Shown: piece after piece, positions 23,646-36,215 of the stretch
Layout of the letters: each line of letters begins with the position of its first letter
Numbering within the stretch: position 1 is the first letter of the stretch
NCBI GenBank assembly: GCA_964023205.1
Contig: OZ026843.1
Location: forward strand, 10,025,093-10,089,092
Direction of reading: 5' to 3'
Source: Lutraria lutraria
Lineage: Eukaryota > Mollusca > Bivalvia > Venerida > Mactridae
Length of the DNA: 64,000 nt
Notes under the pieces: model-generated
What the model was told of the DNA's origin: nothing
Databases searched by the model: none
Seen by the model: the letters and a program-made list of their open reading frames with translations, nothing else
Position numbers and translations under genes: made by a program

Positions 23646-24963
23646 ACGTGAAATTAACCTGGCAGTAATACAAGTATTTGTGAAGCTCAAGTCTGAGACT
23701 ATTTGTTAAACCAAAGTTCACAAAACATGTACATAATAATTATTTTCTTGTTGCACTGAGTATGACCTCACACATAAAATGACGTTTAATAACAGTAAGA
23801 ATTCAAATCACAAAAAAATATTCCGGAAAAAAATTCCAATCACAGCGAAATGAGTGTTTTAAGAAGAAAAAGGGCTCGTGTCGTCGGTAATTATCATCTT
23901 GGGATAATATCAGCAAGTGCTTGTTGTTTTTGTCATATTTTTTATAGCAAAAAGCTCATGGGACTTTGAGATGAATACAAGTTTTTGAAATCCTGCATTT
24001 AGTGTAAGTGAAGATATGGTCCGACCATTTACAAGTCTGATAGAATTTACTTCATGCATAAGAAATTATGCTAAATACGGAACAGAGAATAAATTGTCAA
24101 TACACTATGGACGAATGTAAAGCATGCATATCGTTATGTAAAATGCAAAAAAAATGTTCTTGATCAAAACCCATCAGAATTGTTAATACATTACAATTTA
24201 ATGAGCAGGTTGATGCAATTTTAGATAAGTTAATGTACAAACAAGCATGGAATGCTACATCCAGTCATGGGAGTTAAAATGGTTCACTAAAATCTAACAA
24301 GCTATTGCGAGCAGTCATAGCAAAACACTTCTGACAAGAATTTCAAAGGGGCTTTTATCTTTGAAATATCAATGTCACTTAAAATGTGAAATGAATACCC
24401 GTAGTATAGTGTCATTCATCTGTACAAACAGTTTTAATGCATTTATATAGAATCAAAATCTCACAAGATCTCATTCAGTACATCGTCTCAGGCCTATCAT
24501 GTATTAATATTGTTTTGGAAGTAAAAAACTGTGTAAAGTCTAATAAGCATATATACATTTATCGGTCCGAATAGTTTCTGTTTGTTCTATTACAAAGGAA
24601 TCCGGTGTGTTTTCCTCACGTGCATACTTCATAGCAAGAAAAAATGTTTCCAAATCCACTATCGTATTTTTTCAATATCATTGAAAAAAAATACTGTTTA
24701 TAGAACAGCTGTGTTTTCCCGCAGTCCTATTATGCACACGGCATTAAGTGACGTCACGCGCTCTATAATTTCAAATTTACAAAAGCAATATTACAGCGAA
24801 ATGAGTGCTTTTAGAAGCAAAATGGCTTGTTTCGTGGGTAATAATTATCTTGAGATAATATCAGCAAATCTTTGTTTTTTTGCATACATTTTTTATAGCA
24901 AAAAGCTCATGGGGCTTTAAAGTTCTACACAAAGACACTTGAAAGATGTTCCCTATTTTGAAT
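23646..24963. other. 3' region of the ShKT-LU-vWA gene with a duplicated dispersed repeat
   Basis: A candidate AATAAA lies near 24088. Two related blocks (about 23830-23970 and 24785-24920) share 'cagcgaaatgagtg', 'gataatatcagcaa' and 'tttatagcaaaaagctcatgg', so they are copies of one dispersed repeat. No exon was found. Confidence 0.5.
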
Positions 24964-25064
24964 CTAAGAAACTACTGATAAACAACCACCATGTCCACTA
25001 TCATGTCCACTTCCATGTCCACAGCCATGATTTCTGCCATGTTCACTAATATGTCCACCATACC
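24964..25064 (-). CDS. Candidate orphan Gly/His-rich terminal exon
   Basis: On the minus strand a good acceptor ('ctgcccctcggcag') precedes 33 codons ending in TAG. The reading is dominated by Gly and His (YGGHISEHG, GCGHGSGHDSGHGGC). It resembles in composition the last exons of the two lipocalin genes at 30.1 and 38.9 kb and uses the same phase-1 acceptor. No lipocalin exons lie just upstream. The nearest minus-strand gene, the claudin-like one, ends exon 2 in phase 1, so alternative splicing to this exon is formally possible. It may equally be a relic of a third lipocalin gene, or chance. Confidence 0.35.
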
Positions 25065-26016
25065 CTGCCGAGGGGCAGAAAATCTTTGCAATATTATACG
25101 TTACAATTGCGACATTTATCGACAGAAGATTTTGCGACATTTAGCGGCATTGTTGCTACAATTAACGGTACGAGCGACATTTCACGACGTTGTGACATTT
25201 CACTTGCCACAACCATCATCATTTCAATCATCATTATCAACAACAACATCCTCGTGTTGATTGTCATTATCGTCACATTTAACTCACAACCATTTTATTT
25301 AACTTATGTGTTTCTTTTTCTTCATAATGAAAGTGACTTTAGACTATACGTATTTTAATCTCCATGTATAATGTAAAGAGTTTAGTTCGATAGAACAAGT
25401 GAACGTTTCTGAACTACCTTTATTAAATAGGAAACTGTTACAACTCCGCAAAGGTGATTTCAAAGAAGTAAACAGCATTGTCATACATATAATTTCAATA
25501 CAATAATGATGTCATAATTATTTAAAGCATGTTTTGTATCTGCATGCATACTTTCACTTGACAACACTTTTTAACTTCACTGACGCAAATATATATTTGA
25601 CGTTATTCTAACGCATCTCTCATCAATTTCTGTTGTTGATTATTTGCCTACGTCTTCATTACCACACTGATAGGACACCATCGATTAATTATTAATAATA
25701 TTATATATTTATGAATACAACAACACGTGCTATAGATTTGTGTTAATATTTGTTCTCGCATCAAATTCGTCTGTTTGATGTCTAACAATGTATTTAATGC
25801 ATTTACATTATCCTGTACCCAGAGTAGCTTTTTTCGTGGGCAGCAAATTCGAAATAAAGAACAGATCGATGTGGCTAGGGACTAATGACTATCAATGTAC
25901 AAGTTGAATTAGACAAACATGATCTAATAGAAAAGATACTGCATCACATCCGTATTGTTTCAAGCGCAATGGTGAAATTTGTCGGATTTTACCACTTCGA
26001 GTAAATGTAAATCATC
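25065..26016. other. Region 3' of the claudin-like gene, nothing recognised
   Basis: This contains ATC/CAT-rich low-complexity sequence near 25200-25270 and probably the 3' UTR of the minus-strand claudin-like gene. No exon was identified. Confidence 0.4.
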
Positions 26017-27660
26017 TTATGACTGATCATATGTAGGAGCACATATTTTTCTAGATGAGAACAGTATACCAGAGAGAAAACATAAAACCGAGGAGGACAA
26101 GGCGAGGAACCAGCATACATAGATATCGTCAGGATGGTTCCCGGGTACATTTACGTACTCCTTGGTAAACTGTACTGTTGATATCCATGTCAGCAATCCT
26201 GGAAAGATTTTCAGTTTTCAGTCTCATTCAAATGTAAAAATACAAACTGATAGAAATTCAAAATCACACCATTTTATTTTCGGACTGAATGTATCTCATT
26301 TAGAAACTAGAAACTATCTTTTGTCTATTTGCCCGACCAAGGCCACTCGTAGTCATAATAGAATGATTTTCTTCTAGCTCTAGCAACGAATTTATAACGT
26401 AAGCAGTTTAGTTACCCGACCATTATACATAAACCTTACTATCAAAACTCATATCTTACATAAAAAAGACTTTCTTAATTAAGCCATTTTCTAAATTGAT
26501 ATTGACGATTGAATAAAAGAACAAATGTTTTGTTTCAGAGCTAAGTTGAACTAAACCTTTATTAATAGATTTCGACCAAGTTGAAAAAGCCACGTATACT
26601 AGTAAAATATTTCTGTAGACGACACTTAAATTTTAACGAATTCCTTACCTGACACGGAAACAACGATCGCTCCTAGAAATCCTAGGAGAACCATATCCTT
26701 AAAACACCACTTCTGTACACACACAGCCAGTGCCCCTGCTCCCAACAGGAACCCACCAAATGTAAGTAGTGATCGTGTTGACACAACGTATTCTAAAAAT
26801 GATTGTGATGAATGAAACAGCTAAATACAGAAGTTGTAAAATTTAATTATTTTGTCCCGATAATATTTTGTTATAATTTTGTTTTATGGACGGTCGAATT
26901 TCATGTATTTCTCCAGGCAGCCAGTATTCCGTGACTGGTTGGTTTTACTCAATCTTTATCACACATTGTATGTGCATTCATATAGTATAGTTCAAATGCT
27001 AAAAGATGTAAGTATCAGCTTATTCTATTTTTATCAAAGTATTTTTTATGATTACCTTGAGCAGATGACACAAAGCGTATATGACAAAACATTGTCTTTA
27101 AATATAATTTATGGGAAATATCGATGTAAATACGTGAATACATATTTTAAAAATTAATTAGTTAATTACCACTTACATTTTTTCAGAATTATTCCTTATC
27201 TACGGATAAGTACCTTTATGTAGTACTCGATATTTAATTACATGTTAGTGGATATCGGATTAAGTGAATTTTCTTTTAAACTCACGATTAGCTCCTGTTT
27301 TCATTTGGATATTTGTGACTAGAAAGGATGCAATAAGAAACCCATCCGTAGATGAAAATACTGAAAATTCTGAGTGGTAACTTAGTAATTTTGTTAAATA
27401 TATAAACGCATGTTTACTTATAATTACTTACCCTCTGGTTCTGTGTGAGTCATACAAGTTTTTTCTATGCCATGTACAGGGTCATTCGATTTCTGACATA
27501 ACTTCCACAAACCAAGATTTTCCTTCAAATTCGCTCCGAAGAAATCGTATTCCTTAATGGCCCACCATGGTAACGAAATTACTAACAGTAAAACAATACC
27601 TGCAACCAACACAAACAATACGCCAAGTCCAAACGCGAGTTTTGATTTCTTCATTGCCAT
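26017..27660 (-). CDS. Claudin/PMP22-like four-transmembrane protein, 3 exons, 176 aa
   Basis: The exons in transcript order are 27432-27660, 26649-26792 and 26017-26174. Both introns are phase 1 and GT-AG. Four hydrophobic segments lie near residues 8-30, 84-102, 108-125 and 145-165. The first extracellular loop has the claudin-superfamily pattern: W32/W33, GLW at 50-52, then C55 and C69. The protein is shorter than a vertebrate claudin (about 210 residues), with a short third helix and a short C-terminus. Family members are integral membrane proteins of cell junctions or tetraspan adaptors. This one is likely plasma-membrane, but junctional function is inference. The start codon is followed by a Lys-rich N-terminus and has no in-frame upstream Met. 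The exon 3 acceptor ('gatatcaacag') has a weak pyrimidine tract and is the least certain boundary. Confidence 0.8.
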
Positions 27661-29490
27661 GTTACAGCGTGAATTGATATTTGAATTATTTGAATATTTT
27701 CATATTCATTTTGAGTAGAGAATCTTTGAATTTATATACGTTTCGTTCCCAGTACTTAAAACACTAACTCTGTCATAATCTTCGCTTAAAACAGAATTAA
27801 TCGAGCCACAGTACGAGTAAATCATCAATATGTGAAGAGACATAATGTATGTCTTATACAAAATATAGATTATCGGGCAATGTCATTTCACAAAGTCGAT
27901 ATTATTCGCGAGTATTTTGATTTAGAGTTTTTGGAAAATACAAAACACACAGGCTACACTAAATTAAAGTGTATTATATGTTTAGTGACGGATTCATCGA
28001 GTACGTTATAAGTTGTTGTGGCAAACAAGGGGCCCAATTTTTAGAAAAAGGTCCTCCATTACAGGCCTAACATTTACAGTAAATCTCCATTATAGGCCCA
28101 ATATGTACAAAAAGTCCCATTTTAAGGCCAAATATTCACAATAAGATATACTCCTTACTCACACATTCAATTTCAGGGACTGATTTAAAGCATGTGACTT
28201 TTTATCCAATGGAGTTATGTTTGCTTCATATCAAAATCTTCGTTACATAGTATTTATGTTGTTAAGACAAACACGTCTTCATTGGATGCCAACCTGTTCT
28301 ATCAACTTTAGTCGGGCACGATATGCAGTTTTGTAGACAACGGGTTTATAAACTTAGAATTTTAAAGGTTTTCTTCTTACTATATGAAGTATTTGATCAG
28401 CAAATGTCCTCGACAGATTGGGAATAATCCATAATTTCAAACTATGAAATGGCATGGCGTCACAGTTGCATAAATTCTCGACAAGTTCAAACTTCTTGTG
28501 AACATTTTAAACACCATGTACAATGCACATTCGATCTGATCGACAAACAAACCTTCATCAGTAATATTACATCTCGAATTTCTACAACGGTAACATTTGC
28601 TAGTTTACATAGTGGTATGTATTATTAATTTGAATATAACGCTTGATGGGACATTTGAAGAATCATAATTCAGCATTTGAATTATTGATACTTTATCTAT
28701 TGTTTTTATCTCTATGATTATGACGTTTTGAACAATTGCCAAGTCATTGAAAGTGTCGATCGTGTTTTATCGTCCAATCAATAGCGACAAAACCGCTGGT
28801 CGTTTTATATTCGTAACTGTTGATGTAAACAATGGGATTGACGCTAGGAACTTTAATGCTGGTGATTATTTTAATAATTGTTGGATAATTATGATTCTAC
28901 TCACAGGTGAAGCAAATAAATCGTCCAAAGTATGTGGCATACAACCGAAGTGTCCACAGGTACCGGTAATATGTACACTATGTTATCTGCTGATCAATTT
29001 CAATGTAATACAAAATGTACATATTTCATTGTTTTACTGAAGAATTGAATTGTCACAAGGGCATAACAGTAAAAAAGTTATTGTATCCTCTTTTCACTGA
29101 GATATTACGTCGCCCTAGCAACCAGGGCATTTTCAAGCTTTAATGGTAGAAGATTATCCCAGGCACCATGACATAGCTATATAACCATAAACCTTCCATA
29201 AGAAAGTTAAATAATATTTGATGATTAACAAAATCTATAATCAACAAAAAATAGTTAACTGATACAGAAATGTACATTACTTTATTCATATAAACTATTG
29301 CTAAAAACTAATTTCAATTAGATCGTACTTTTAGTAATTATTGAACTATGGCATTTTAGGACACATAGCCATAGTTACCTTATAACTACATGTATGATAC
29401 AACTGATGACGTATATTTCGATGTTTGTTTCGTGTAACAGAATATTTTGAAATACATGTTCAATCAACACGTCCAAGTAGTGTGTTATAA
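27661..29490. other. Intergenic; left edge of the lipocalin duplication unit
   Basis: No exon was found. About 28025-28145 holds three diverged units of roughly 38 bp around 'tcc(a)ttayaggcc'. From about 28.6 kb the sequence resembles 36.48-37.05 kb, including 'gatcaatttcaatgtaatacaa' near 28993 and a near match at 37027. This marks the left part of the segment duplicated with the lipocalin gene. Confidence 0.55.
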
Positions 29491-29491
29491 T

Positions 29492-30060
29492 ATTCTATTG
29501 ACCTCGATGTTGTAGTATTTGGTCATTGTTTTCTATTGACATCGATGTTGTAGTATTTGGTCATTGTTCTCTATTGACATCGATGTTGTAGTATTTGGTC
29601 ATTGTTCTCTATTGACATCGATGTTGTAGTATTTGGTCATTGTTCTCTATTGACATCGATGTTGTAGTATTTGGTCATTGTTCTCTATTGACATCGATGT
29701 TGTAGTATTTGGTCATTGTTCTCTATTGACATCGATGTTGTAGTATTTGGTCATTGTTCTCTATTGACATCGATGTTGTAGTATTTGGTCATTGTTCTCT
29801 ATTGACATCGATGTTGTAGTATTTGGTCATTGTTTTCTATTGACATCGATGTTGTAGTATTTGGTCATTGTTTTCTATTGACATCGATGTTGTAGTATTT
29901 GGTCATTGTTTTCTATTGACATCGATGTTGTAGTATTTGGTCATTGTTCTCTATTGACATCGATGTTGTAGTATTTGGTCATTGTTCTCTATTGACATCG
30001 ATGTTGTAGTATTTGGTCATTGTTTTCTATTGACATCGATGTTGTAGTATTTGGTTATCG
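29492..30060 (-). repeat. 38-bp minisatellite, about 15 units, just downstream of lipocalin gene 1
   Basis: The period is exactly 38 bp around 'tattgacatcgatgttgtag', with almost no divergence between units beyond a C/T in 'ttgttYtc'. The array begins about 25 bp beyond the lipocalin stop codon at 30085, so it probably lies in the 3' UTR or at the 3' end. The duplicate gene has only two or three decayed units at the same place (38838-38930). Confidence 0.95.
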
Positions 30061-30084
30061 TTTTTTTTATTGAGGAGTCTACAA

Positions 30085-33013
30085 TTAATATTTCGATTTT
30101 TTCCACGGTGCACTATTACCACGACCATGACTAAAACCATGTCCGCGTCCACCTCCAAGTAACGGGTTTGGTCCACCAACCTTTGGACATCCTTAAAAAA
30201 TAAATTCAATACATGTAACACACTTTAACATCATATTATGTACACGTCAATCAAAAGATGTATCTCGTAATTCAACCCAATTAAATGAAAAGAATTGTTA
30301 CATAATACGACTCCGTGGCAGTGATATGTATGCTATAAGAAGCATTTTATAGTGTTGAAATAAAACTTCCTGACAATAGCCGGTCCGAAATTTTGCATCT
30401 AGTATTGTCATAATTGGTATACTGACTAAGATTTAAAAGGACTATAAGAATGCTCGTTGCTTAAATGATAACACGCTGAACTTCTGAACGGAAGGTCGAA
30501 AGTTTGTTTTTGAGGGACACTTTTTCGGTGTTCCCAGCCAAACTACCGTTCTATGTCTAGTAAATCACTGGAAAAGGGGCAAGGCCTGTATCAGCGCTTT
30601 ACACCGGGCACGACAAAGAACCAGGAAAAACTGCATGTATTCGAAAAGAGTTGGGATATAAATGCCCAGTTCTTCTGTATCTTATCTCCCCTCTCTGTGG
30701 CGGCTCTGATACGACCGTGGCTATTTAACGGTCCGTTAAACAATCAGAGGAATGAGATAAAAGGATTATATTTCATTTTCTTGTTTAGCTGGGTTTTTTC
30801 GTAACTGGTTAAAGACCCAAACTTACGTTGTACCCGTTTTACTGTTGTCAACTGATCCACGGTAATGCCCCAAAGTCTATGGAGATGGTAGTTTATTTTG
30901 GCGATTGTTTTTGGCTTCATTTTTAAAGTTCTCGTTTTAACATTAAGCCATGGATCCATACATTTCTTTCCTCTTGCTGAAAATTTTGTGCAGCCCCATG
31001 TTATTGTGATATCCTTGTAGTCGGTGAATGGGACTACTGTTACACCAGTAAAACTGTTTCCTGTAATAAAAACTTTTTTATTAAAAACATATATGACGAT
31101 CTTGAGGTTGTGTACCGACGGATTCATTGTGTTTCGTTTATAATGATTCCTATTTTGAGTACTGAGTGACTAAGACCTTATATTGTTTTAGACCGGTTTT
31201 ATGAAATAAAAAATCACCTACAGAGAATCGAAAGGGCACATCGCCACTCTAGTTTTCTACTTGTCAGATAGGCCCTTTTAGTCAGCGAATCATGTTTCAG
31301 TTTTACTACAACTGCTGATGTATTAAGCTTGTATGCAGGCCTTCTGACCCGAATTATTTTATTCCTGTATCCAACTTTTTACATGGAACCAGTGTCTGTC
31401 ATACTTAATGTTAATCATTACTGAAGTCATACAAATGAATGATTTACCTAAAGGATCTTTAGCGACGAATGTTCCAGGGGATGTTATGTACACGTGTGTG
31501 TTAAGAGTGTTACACAACTCGTTCCTGAAATAGATATAATCAAAGTTTTGAAAGTAAGAACAAACTTCATTGACAGAGCATCAAATTAAAGAATGGGTTA
31601 AAATAATCGCCAGCCAACTAATATAATTCTCGATGGCTTAATGACATAAACTGTACATAATCTTTTAAAGCCCCATTAGCTTTTTAAACTTAGTAATACA
31701 TAACAATAGATGTAATGATAGTAGAATGTAAAATATATATTTTATTTGCTCTAAAACATATTTACAAAATGCCTTTCTTTAGCCACATCTCGTAGAAATG
31801 TTGTCAGACGTTTTTTCTTATTTTTTGCAATATCATTGAAAAAATACTGTGCTATATTCATATACATGTATGTACATATATGTATGTACTTAGTGATTAA
31901 AAAAGAAAATTTCGGAATGTTTTTATTGAAAATAAAAGTCAATTTCACTGATTATGTATCTTTCTAGGTAAAATAAGACCTACTTTCATTTTAACATCCA
32001 AAATGCTAATTGGGCTTTAAATTAGATACTACATTCACCAACAAATGCATCTTCATTTATCAATGTGATTTACGTCAAAACAACACGTGTCCTCAAGGTG
32101 ACTCATATGAACTCGTCACTGACAAGATGTGAATACAAGTGTCACCGGCGATCATACTTCTGATGTTATATTTTTACAACTCATTCATAAAGGTGCTTCA
32201 TTACAGTGACAATCAAGTAAAATAGCATTATTACCTCCAGGTCTCCTTGGTTAAGATAAGGCTTGGACTTTTCATAACACTGAAACCCTCATAATCTGTC
32301 ATTTCATTTGCTCCTTGCCAACTGCATGGTGGACTACGGAACACATAATACCAATGTCCAACCCACTGGAACACATACAAATATGTTACACTACTTCGTT
32401 TGATCATCCTTCATATAGAAGCTTTTAAAGTGTCAATAATTACATTAATGAATAATCGTAACTTAAAAGAGGGACCAACGATACGTAAAGTGTTCAGTCA
32501 GTGGAAATTGGATACAAGCATATTAAGCTGTGCCCATTTATTATATCATTATAAAAATATAATACAGGTAATATTTTTTGGTTTATGTATTCAACTTTTG
32601 ATAATGAGCAGATTGTAAATATACACAGAGAGAGACTTTTATCAGATTACTAATATACATTTTTGTAATTGCTGATAAAGGAGGATAAAATAAAGTTGGT
32701 TTTGCACAACTGGCAGTATCACTGGCATTGTCACAGTATACACATTGTGTCAAATAGTGTTCTTGTGCTTCTGCAAAGTTGCACAAAGTACAATTATATC
32801 ATTAACGTACCCATTACTAGACAGCGGACGTAGTTATAAAAAACTGACATACATATATACATGTACATTGTAAATAAAATAAATTTATATAATCATACTT
32901 ACAACATTGACGTTGAAACCGTTCATAGGCGGTGGTTGTAATTCTATCTTGGTCTTGTCGAACGCCTGTGAACCACAAGCCAGACATAGAACGAGTATAG
33001 CCCAATGAAACAT
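30085..33013 (-). CDS. Secreted lipocalin with Gly/His-rich tail, copy 1 (219 aa)
   Basis: The coding exons in order are 32903-33013, 32235-32365, 31448-31524, 30827-31060 and 30085-30191, all GT-AG with consistent phases. A signal peptide (residues 1-17, ending GSQA) precedes a mature chain with lipocalin motif 1 (WVGHWYYV; G40, W42) and motif 2 (FTDY, 118-121), with cysteines at 51, 85, 130, 140 and 186. The last exon adds about 34 residues rich in Gly, His, Arg and Asn (GGGRGHGFSHGRGN), ending in Lys/Tyr. Lipocalins carry small hydrophobic ligands in a beta-barrel. The His/Gly tail could bind metal or mineral (inference). A non-coding first exon lies at 33590 to about 33690. Gene 2 at 38.9 kb is a tandem duplicate. 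A SINE occupies the last intron. Confidence 0.87.
30447..30757 (+). mobile_element. SINE-like insertion in the last intron of lipocalin gene 1
   Basis: The insertion is flanked by 13-bp direct repeats, 'taaaaggactata' (30434-30446) and 'taaaaggattata' (30758-30770), differing at one base. The homologous intron of gene 2 (39049-39436) has a single uninterrupted copy of this site near 39363. The 311-bp insert has a weak box-B-like 'ggtcgaaagtttg' near 30495, suggesting a tRNA-derived SINE. The family is not otherwise seen here. Confidence 0.7.
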
Positions 33014-33589
33014 TGCTGTAAATCTGTAAATGTGATGCACACAGATTTTGAGGAATTCCGTGCAATGAGAATAAAACCTATTTATCTTTTTGGATAAAAC
33101 AAACGGTATAAGTCATGTGTTCAAAATGTTATCAAATGCAACTCTTTTTTAATGCAAAGAATTAAATGCAACTTTTTAAAAAATCAAACCTTTAAATGCA
33201 ACTTTTTTGAAATGCAAACTTTGAAAAAATAATAATAATTCAAAGATGATCAAATCATGTATAATTGTTCTTATATTTTTTATAATTAAAATAAATATAT
33301 AACCTAAATTAAGCACTGATACAGTTATTTTTTTTTAATTTGAAACTTGGAACAGTTACCAAATGAATAGGTGATATTTTATGCAAATACAAATTCATGA
33401 TTTCTATTTTTTTTCGAATTAGAAGGTATGGTAACCTGTCAAATACCAAATGAATATATTCATTATTATAAATGTGCGTACAAAATAAATCTAATAAACA
33501 AATAAAAATCTTTAGAAATATTGAAAGAAAAGTTTACATTTGATTTCAACTTACACTATAAGCTCATTATCAGTCAAACAAATTATTAC

Positions 33590-33690
33590 CTCAAAACTGA
33601 ATTCCTTCGAAAAAGCTTCAGCCGTAGTAGAGAGATATCCACAAAAACGTTACCGCCTTTCAGTAAGTGAGTTTTGGAGAATTCAGTAGT
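33590..33690 (-). other. Non-coding first exon of lipocalin gene 1
   Basis: On the minus strand, sequence downstream of the TATA box runs to a donor 'ttttgag|gtaata' at 33590. The acceptor before the start codon is at 33016-33017 ('atttacag'). The homologous arrangement in gene 2 (42063 to about 42155) supports it. Confidence 0.6.
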
Positions 33691-33710
33691 TTTCCTTCTT
33701 CATTCCAGAT

Positions 33711-33719
33711 CTTTATATA
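33711..33719 (-). promoter_or_regulatory. TATA box of lipocalin gene 1
   Basis: The minus strand reads TATATAAAG, about 25-30 bp before the presumed start of the non-coding exon. A TATA box sits at the same position in gene 2 (42177-42185). Conservation after duplication suggests strong, regulated transcription (inference). Confidence 0.65.
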
Positions 33720-34554
33720 TTAAACCCTAATGACATAATAATGATCGATAATTTTAATTAGGTCACTAGGTCTATTAGAATTGTACTTTAGTTTGAATAA
33801 TAGGAAATCATCAAACAAATAAAGATAGCTCTACATAATGGAGAAGATAATGCATCAGCGCCAAAACAATTTGATAGATCAGCAAAAAGTTCGAAGTTTT
33901 ATTCATTGTCCGAAAATACTCAGACTTTCAGTTGACTCAAATAATATGGAATTTTATGCTGATATTGTTGGGAGACTTTGGCCGACCATTCTAATTACAA
34001 TGGGAAATGGTCATTTGAGGTTTTTACCAAATCATTAAAATACCAAAATCCCTTACTAAGGCGGTAAACAAGACATGGCGGAAGTATTTCTGCGACCTAC
34101 TAAAGACCGAAAAATAGTTCCATCATGAACATATATGGCGTTATTCGCCGGCTTTCATAAATTAAAATCCCGTTGTAATACGTGATTTATTGTTTTGTTT
34201 ATGTTTTAGTGAAGAATTATGGTTATTATGCTTTTATCGCAAAAAAACAACCACAAGAACAAAATATTAGAATAACTACGCACCAACCAACGCGATCAAC
34301 GAGACCTGACCTAAAACCAAACTTCCCATAATCAAAGCAATGTAATCAACAAATCGTTGCAACGGTAGTTTTTATTTAAAAAAAAACACAAATATAGTCA
34401 GTTACGATAATTCAATAGAGACACCGAAATAACGCCTATCAATTAATGTACGTTACTTTTTCTCACCGCCGGTCGCCGGATCAGTCTTTTAATGCCTTTA
34501 TCATGTGACTCTATGATATGCGTGAAATAAAATTATGAAAAAACGCTCGATCCA

Positions 34555-34850
34555 TGCAGGTAACATTTTCTTTGTTGTCACCATAATTCTTCATCAATTC
34601 TCGTCGGATAAGGTGGACAGCTGTCTCAATATGATAACTTACACATACATGTTTTGGAAAGTAGTCGGTATTTTTTTAAGATTTTGGCATATCACGTAAA
34701 TTTCATGGCTCTCAAATATGCGTCCGTCATAATATTTAAAAAATGACGATTTATTTCCAAAACAAATTACATGTATATATATGTGTCAGTTACAACTCTG
34801 CACTTTATCCGACGAGATAAGATGATAACAAAGAAAATGCAGGAAATCAC
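34555..34850. mobile_element. Hairpin MITE of about 295 bp
   Basis: The left arm ('cattttctttgttgtcacca', later 'ctcgtcggataaggtgg', 'ttacacatacatgttttgga') is matched in reverse by the right arm ('tccaaaacaaattacatg', 'ctttatccgacgagataag', 'aacaaagaaaatg'). No coding capacity. It lies directly before the LINE relic. Confidence 0.65.
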
Positions 34851-34959
34851 AGTCACCACAGGATCCAAGTTGCATCCTAAAATATTGTGTATCAGAATAG
34901 TTCCAGTACAGGTCACTATCTTAAGTATCTCATTACAAGATGTAACTGTTCCGGAAGTC

Positions 34960-36215
34960 AGGCGACGTGCAAATGTCACTGCAATCTTCAAAAGGGTACC
35001 CGTAATGATGCAGCCAATTATCGACCAGTCTCATTGACCAGACTGTGCTGCAAATTACTAGAGCATGTCATAGTTAGCAACATCCTGCATTACATTGACC
35101 AACATCAGATCCTTCACCGTGGCCACCACGGCTTCCGAGCCAAACGAAGTAGTGAGACCCAGTATATATCATGAGTTTGCCGAGGCATTGGACAAAATGA
35201 CCCAAATACTAGATTTCAGCAAAGCATTCGACCGAGTCCCTCATTCACGTTTACTGAAAAAGGTCGACCACTGCGGTATCAAGGGAACCCCACAGAAATG
35301 GATTCAGTCATATTCCTCGCCAGTAGGACCCAATAGGTACTAGTTGAAGGGCAGGCCTCTGATACAGCACAAATCGTGAGTGCAATACCCCAAGTTTCCG
35401 TCCTGGGCCCTCTGTTATTCCTCATTTTTATATGACCTTCCCGACTGCGTAAAATCCAAGTTCAGATTGTTCGCTGATGACTTCATCTTGTACCACCATA
35501 TCAAGACAAGGACAGACCAGGCACAACTCCAAGAAGACCTTTATTCTCTTGTTGCCTGGGAACACAAGCCTGGCATGGATTTTCATCCGCAGGAGCGTGG
35601 TGTCCTTCGTGTCTCAATGTCATAGACCCCAACGACTTTTGATTACCTACTGAAAAGCATACGTCTTAAAGAATACTAGTACTCTACCTAGGCGTATACC
35701 TTCAATCCCATCTTGCGTGGAAACACCACTTCAATAGAACAACAAAGAAAGCCAATAATATGCTGGGCTTCATTAGGCGTTACCTGAGTAGAACATCAGA
35801 ACAGTTATAATACAAAGACAAATGCCTACAGCATTCACTGTAGTTCTATATTGAGACCATATCAGAAAGACCAAAGTCGCTGAGTAGATAGTGCGTCGCA
35901 ATACCAGCAGCTTAACGGATATGCTTAAATACCGTAATTGGGAATCACTTGAGAAAAGAAAATATACAATTATCAATGCTCTACAAAATCATACATGACT
36001 TAGTGGACATATTTACCACACTCCTGTCTCACCAAGAGCTCATACAGGGAACCAACACAACTTATAATTCAGGCAGTATTCTACGTCTACAGACTGCTTC
36101 AAACACAGATCTTTCCCCAAAACCATTCCTGCTTGGAAGGTCTCCAGCAAGCATAGCTGAGGTTTCCACTTTGTCATCATTCAAGAGGGGGCTGTCTCCC
36201 TAACCCTTCTACAGG
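34960..36215 (+). pseudogene. Broken non-LTR retrotransposon reverse transcriptase
   Basis: Frame-shifted fragments read in order as a LINE reverse transcriptase: NYRPVSLT and HGFRAKRS (about 34990-35150), LDFSKAFDRVPH (about 35205), VLGPLLFLIF (about 35400), the active-site motif FADDFILY (about 35473), then a C-terminal part with 'LYKIIHDLVDI' and a final 'SSFKRGLSP' near 36200. Several frameshifts and stops separate them, and no endonuclease domain was seen, so this is a dead 5'-truncated copy. Motif style suits the Jockey/CR1 group, but the clade is undetermined. It lies between the duplicated lipocalin units. Confidence 0.85.
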
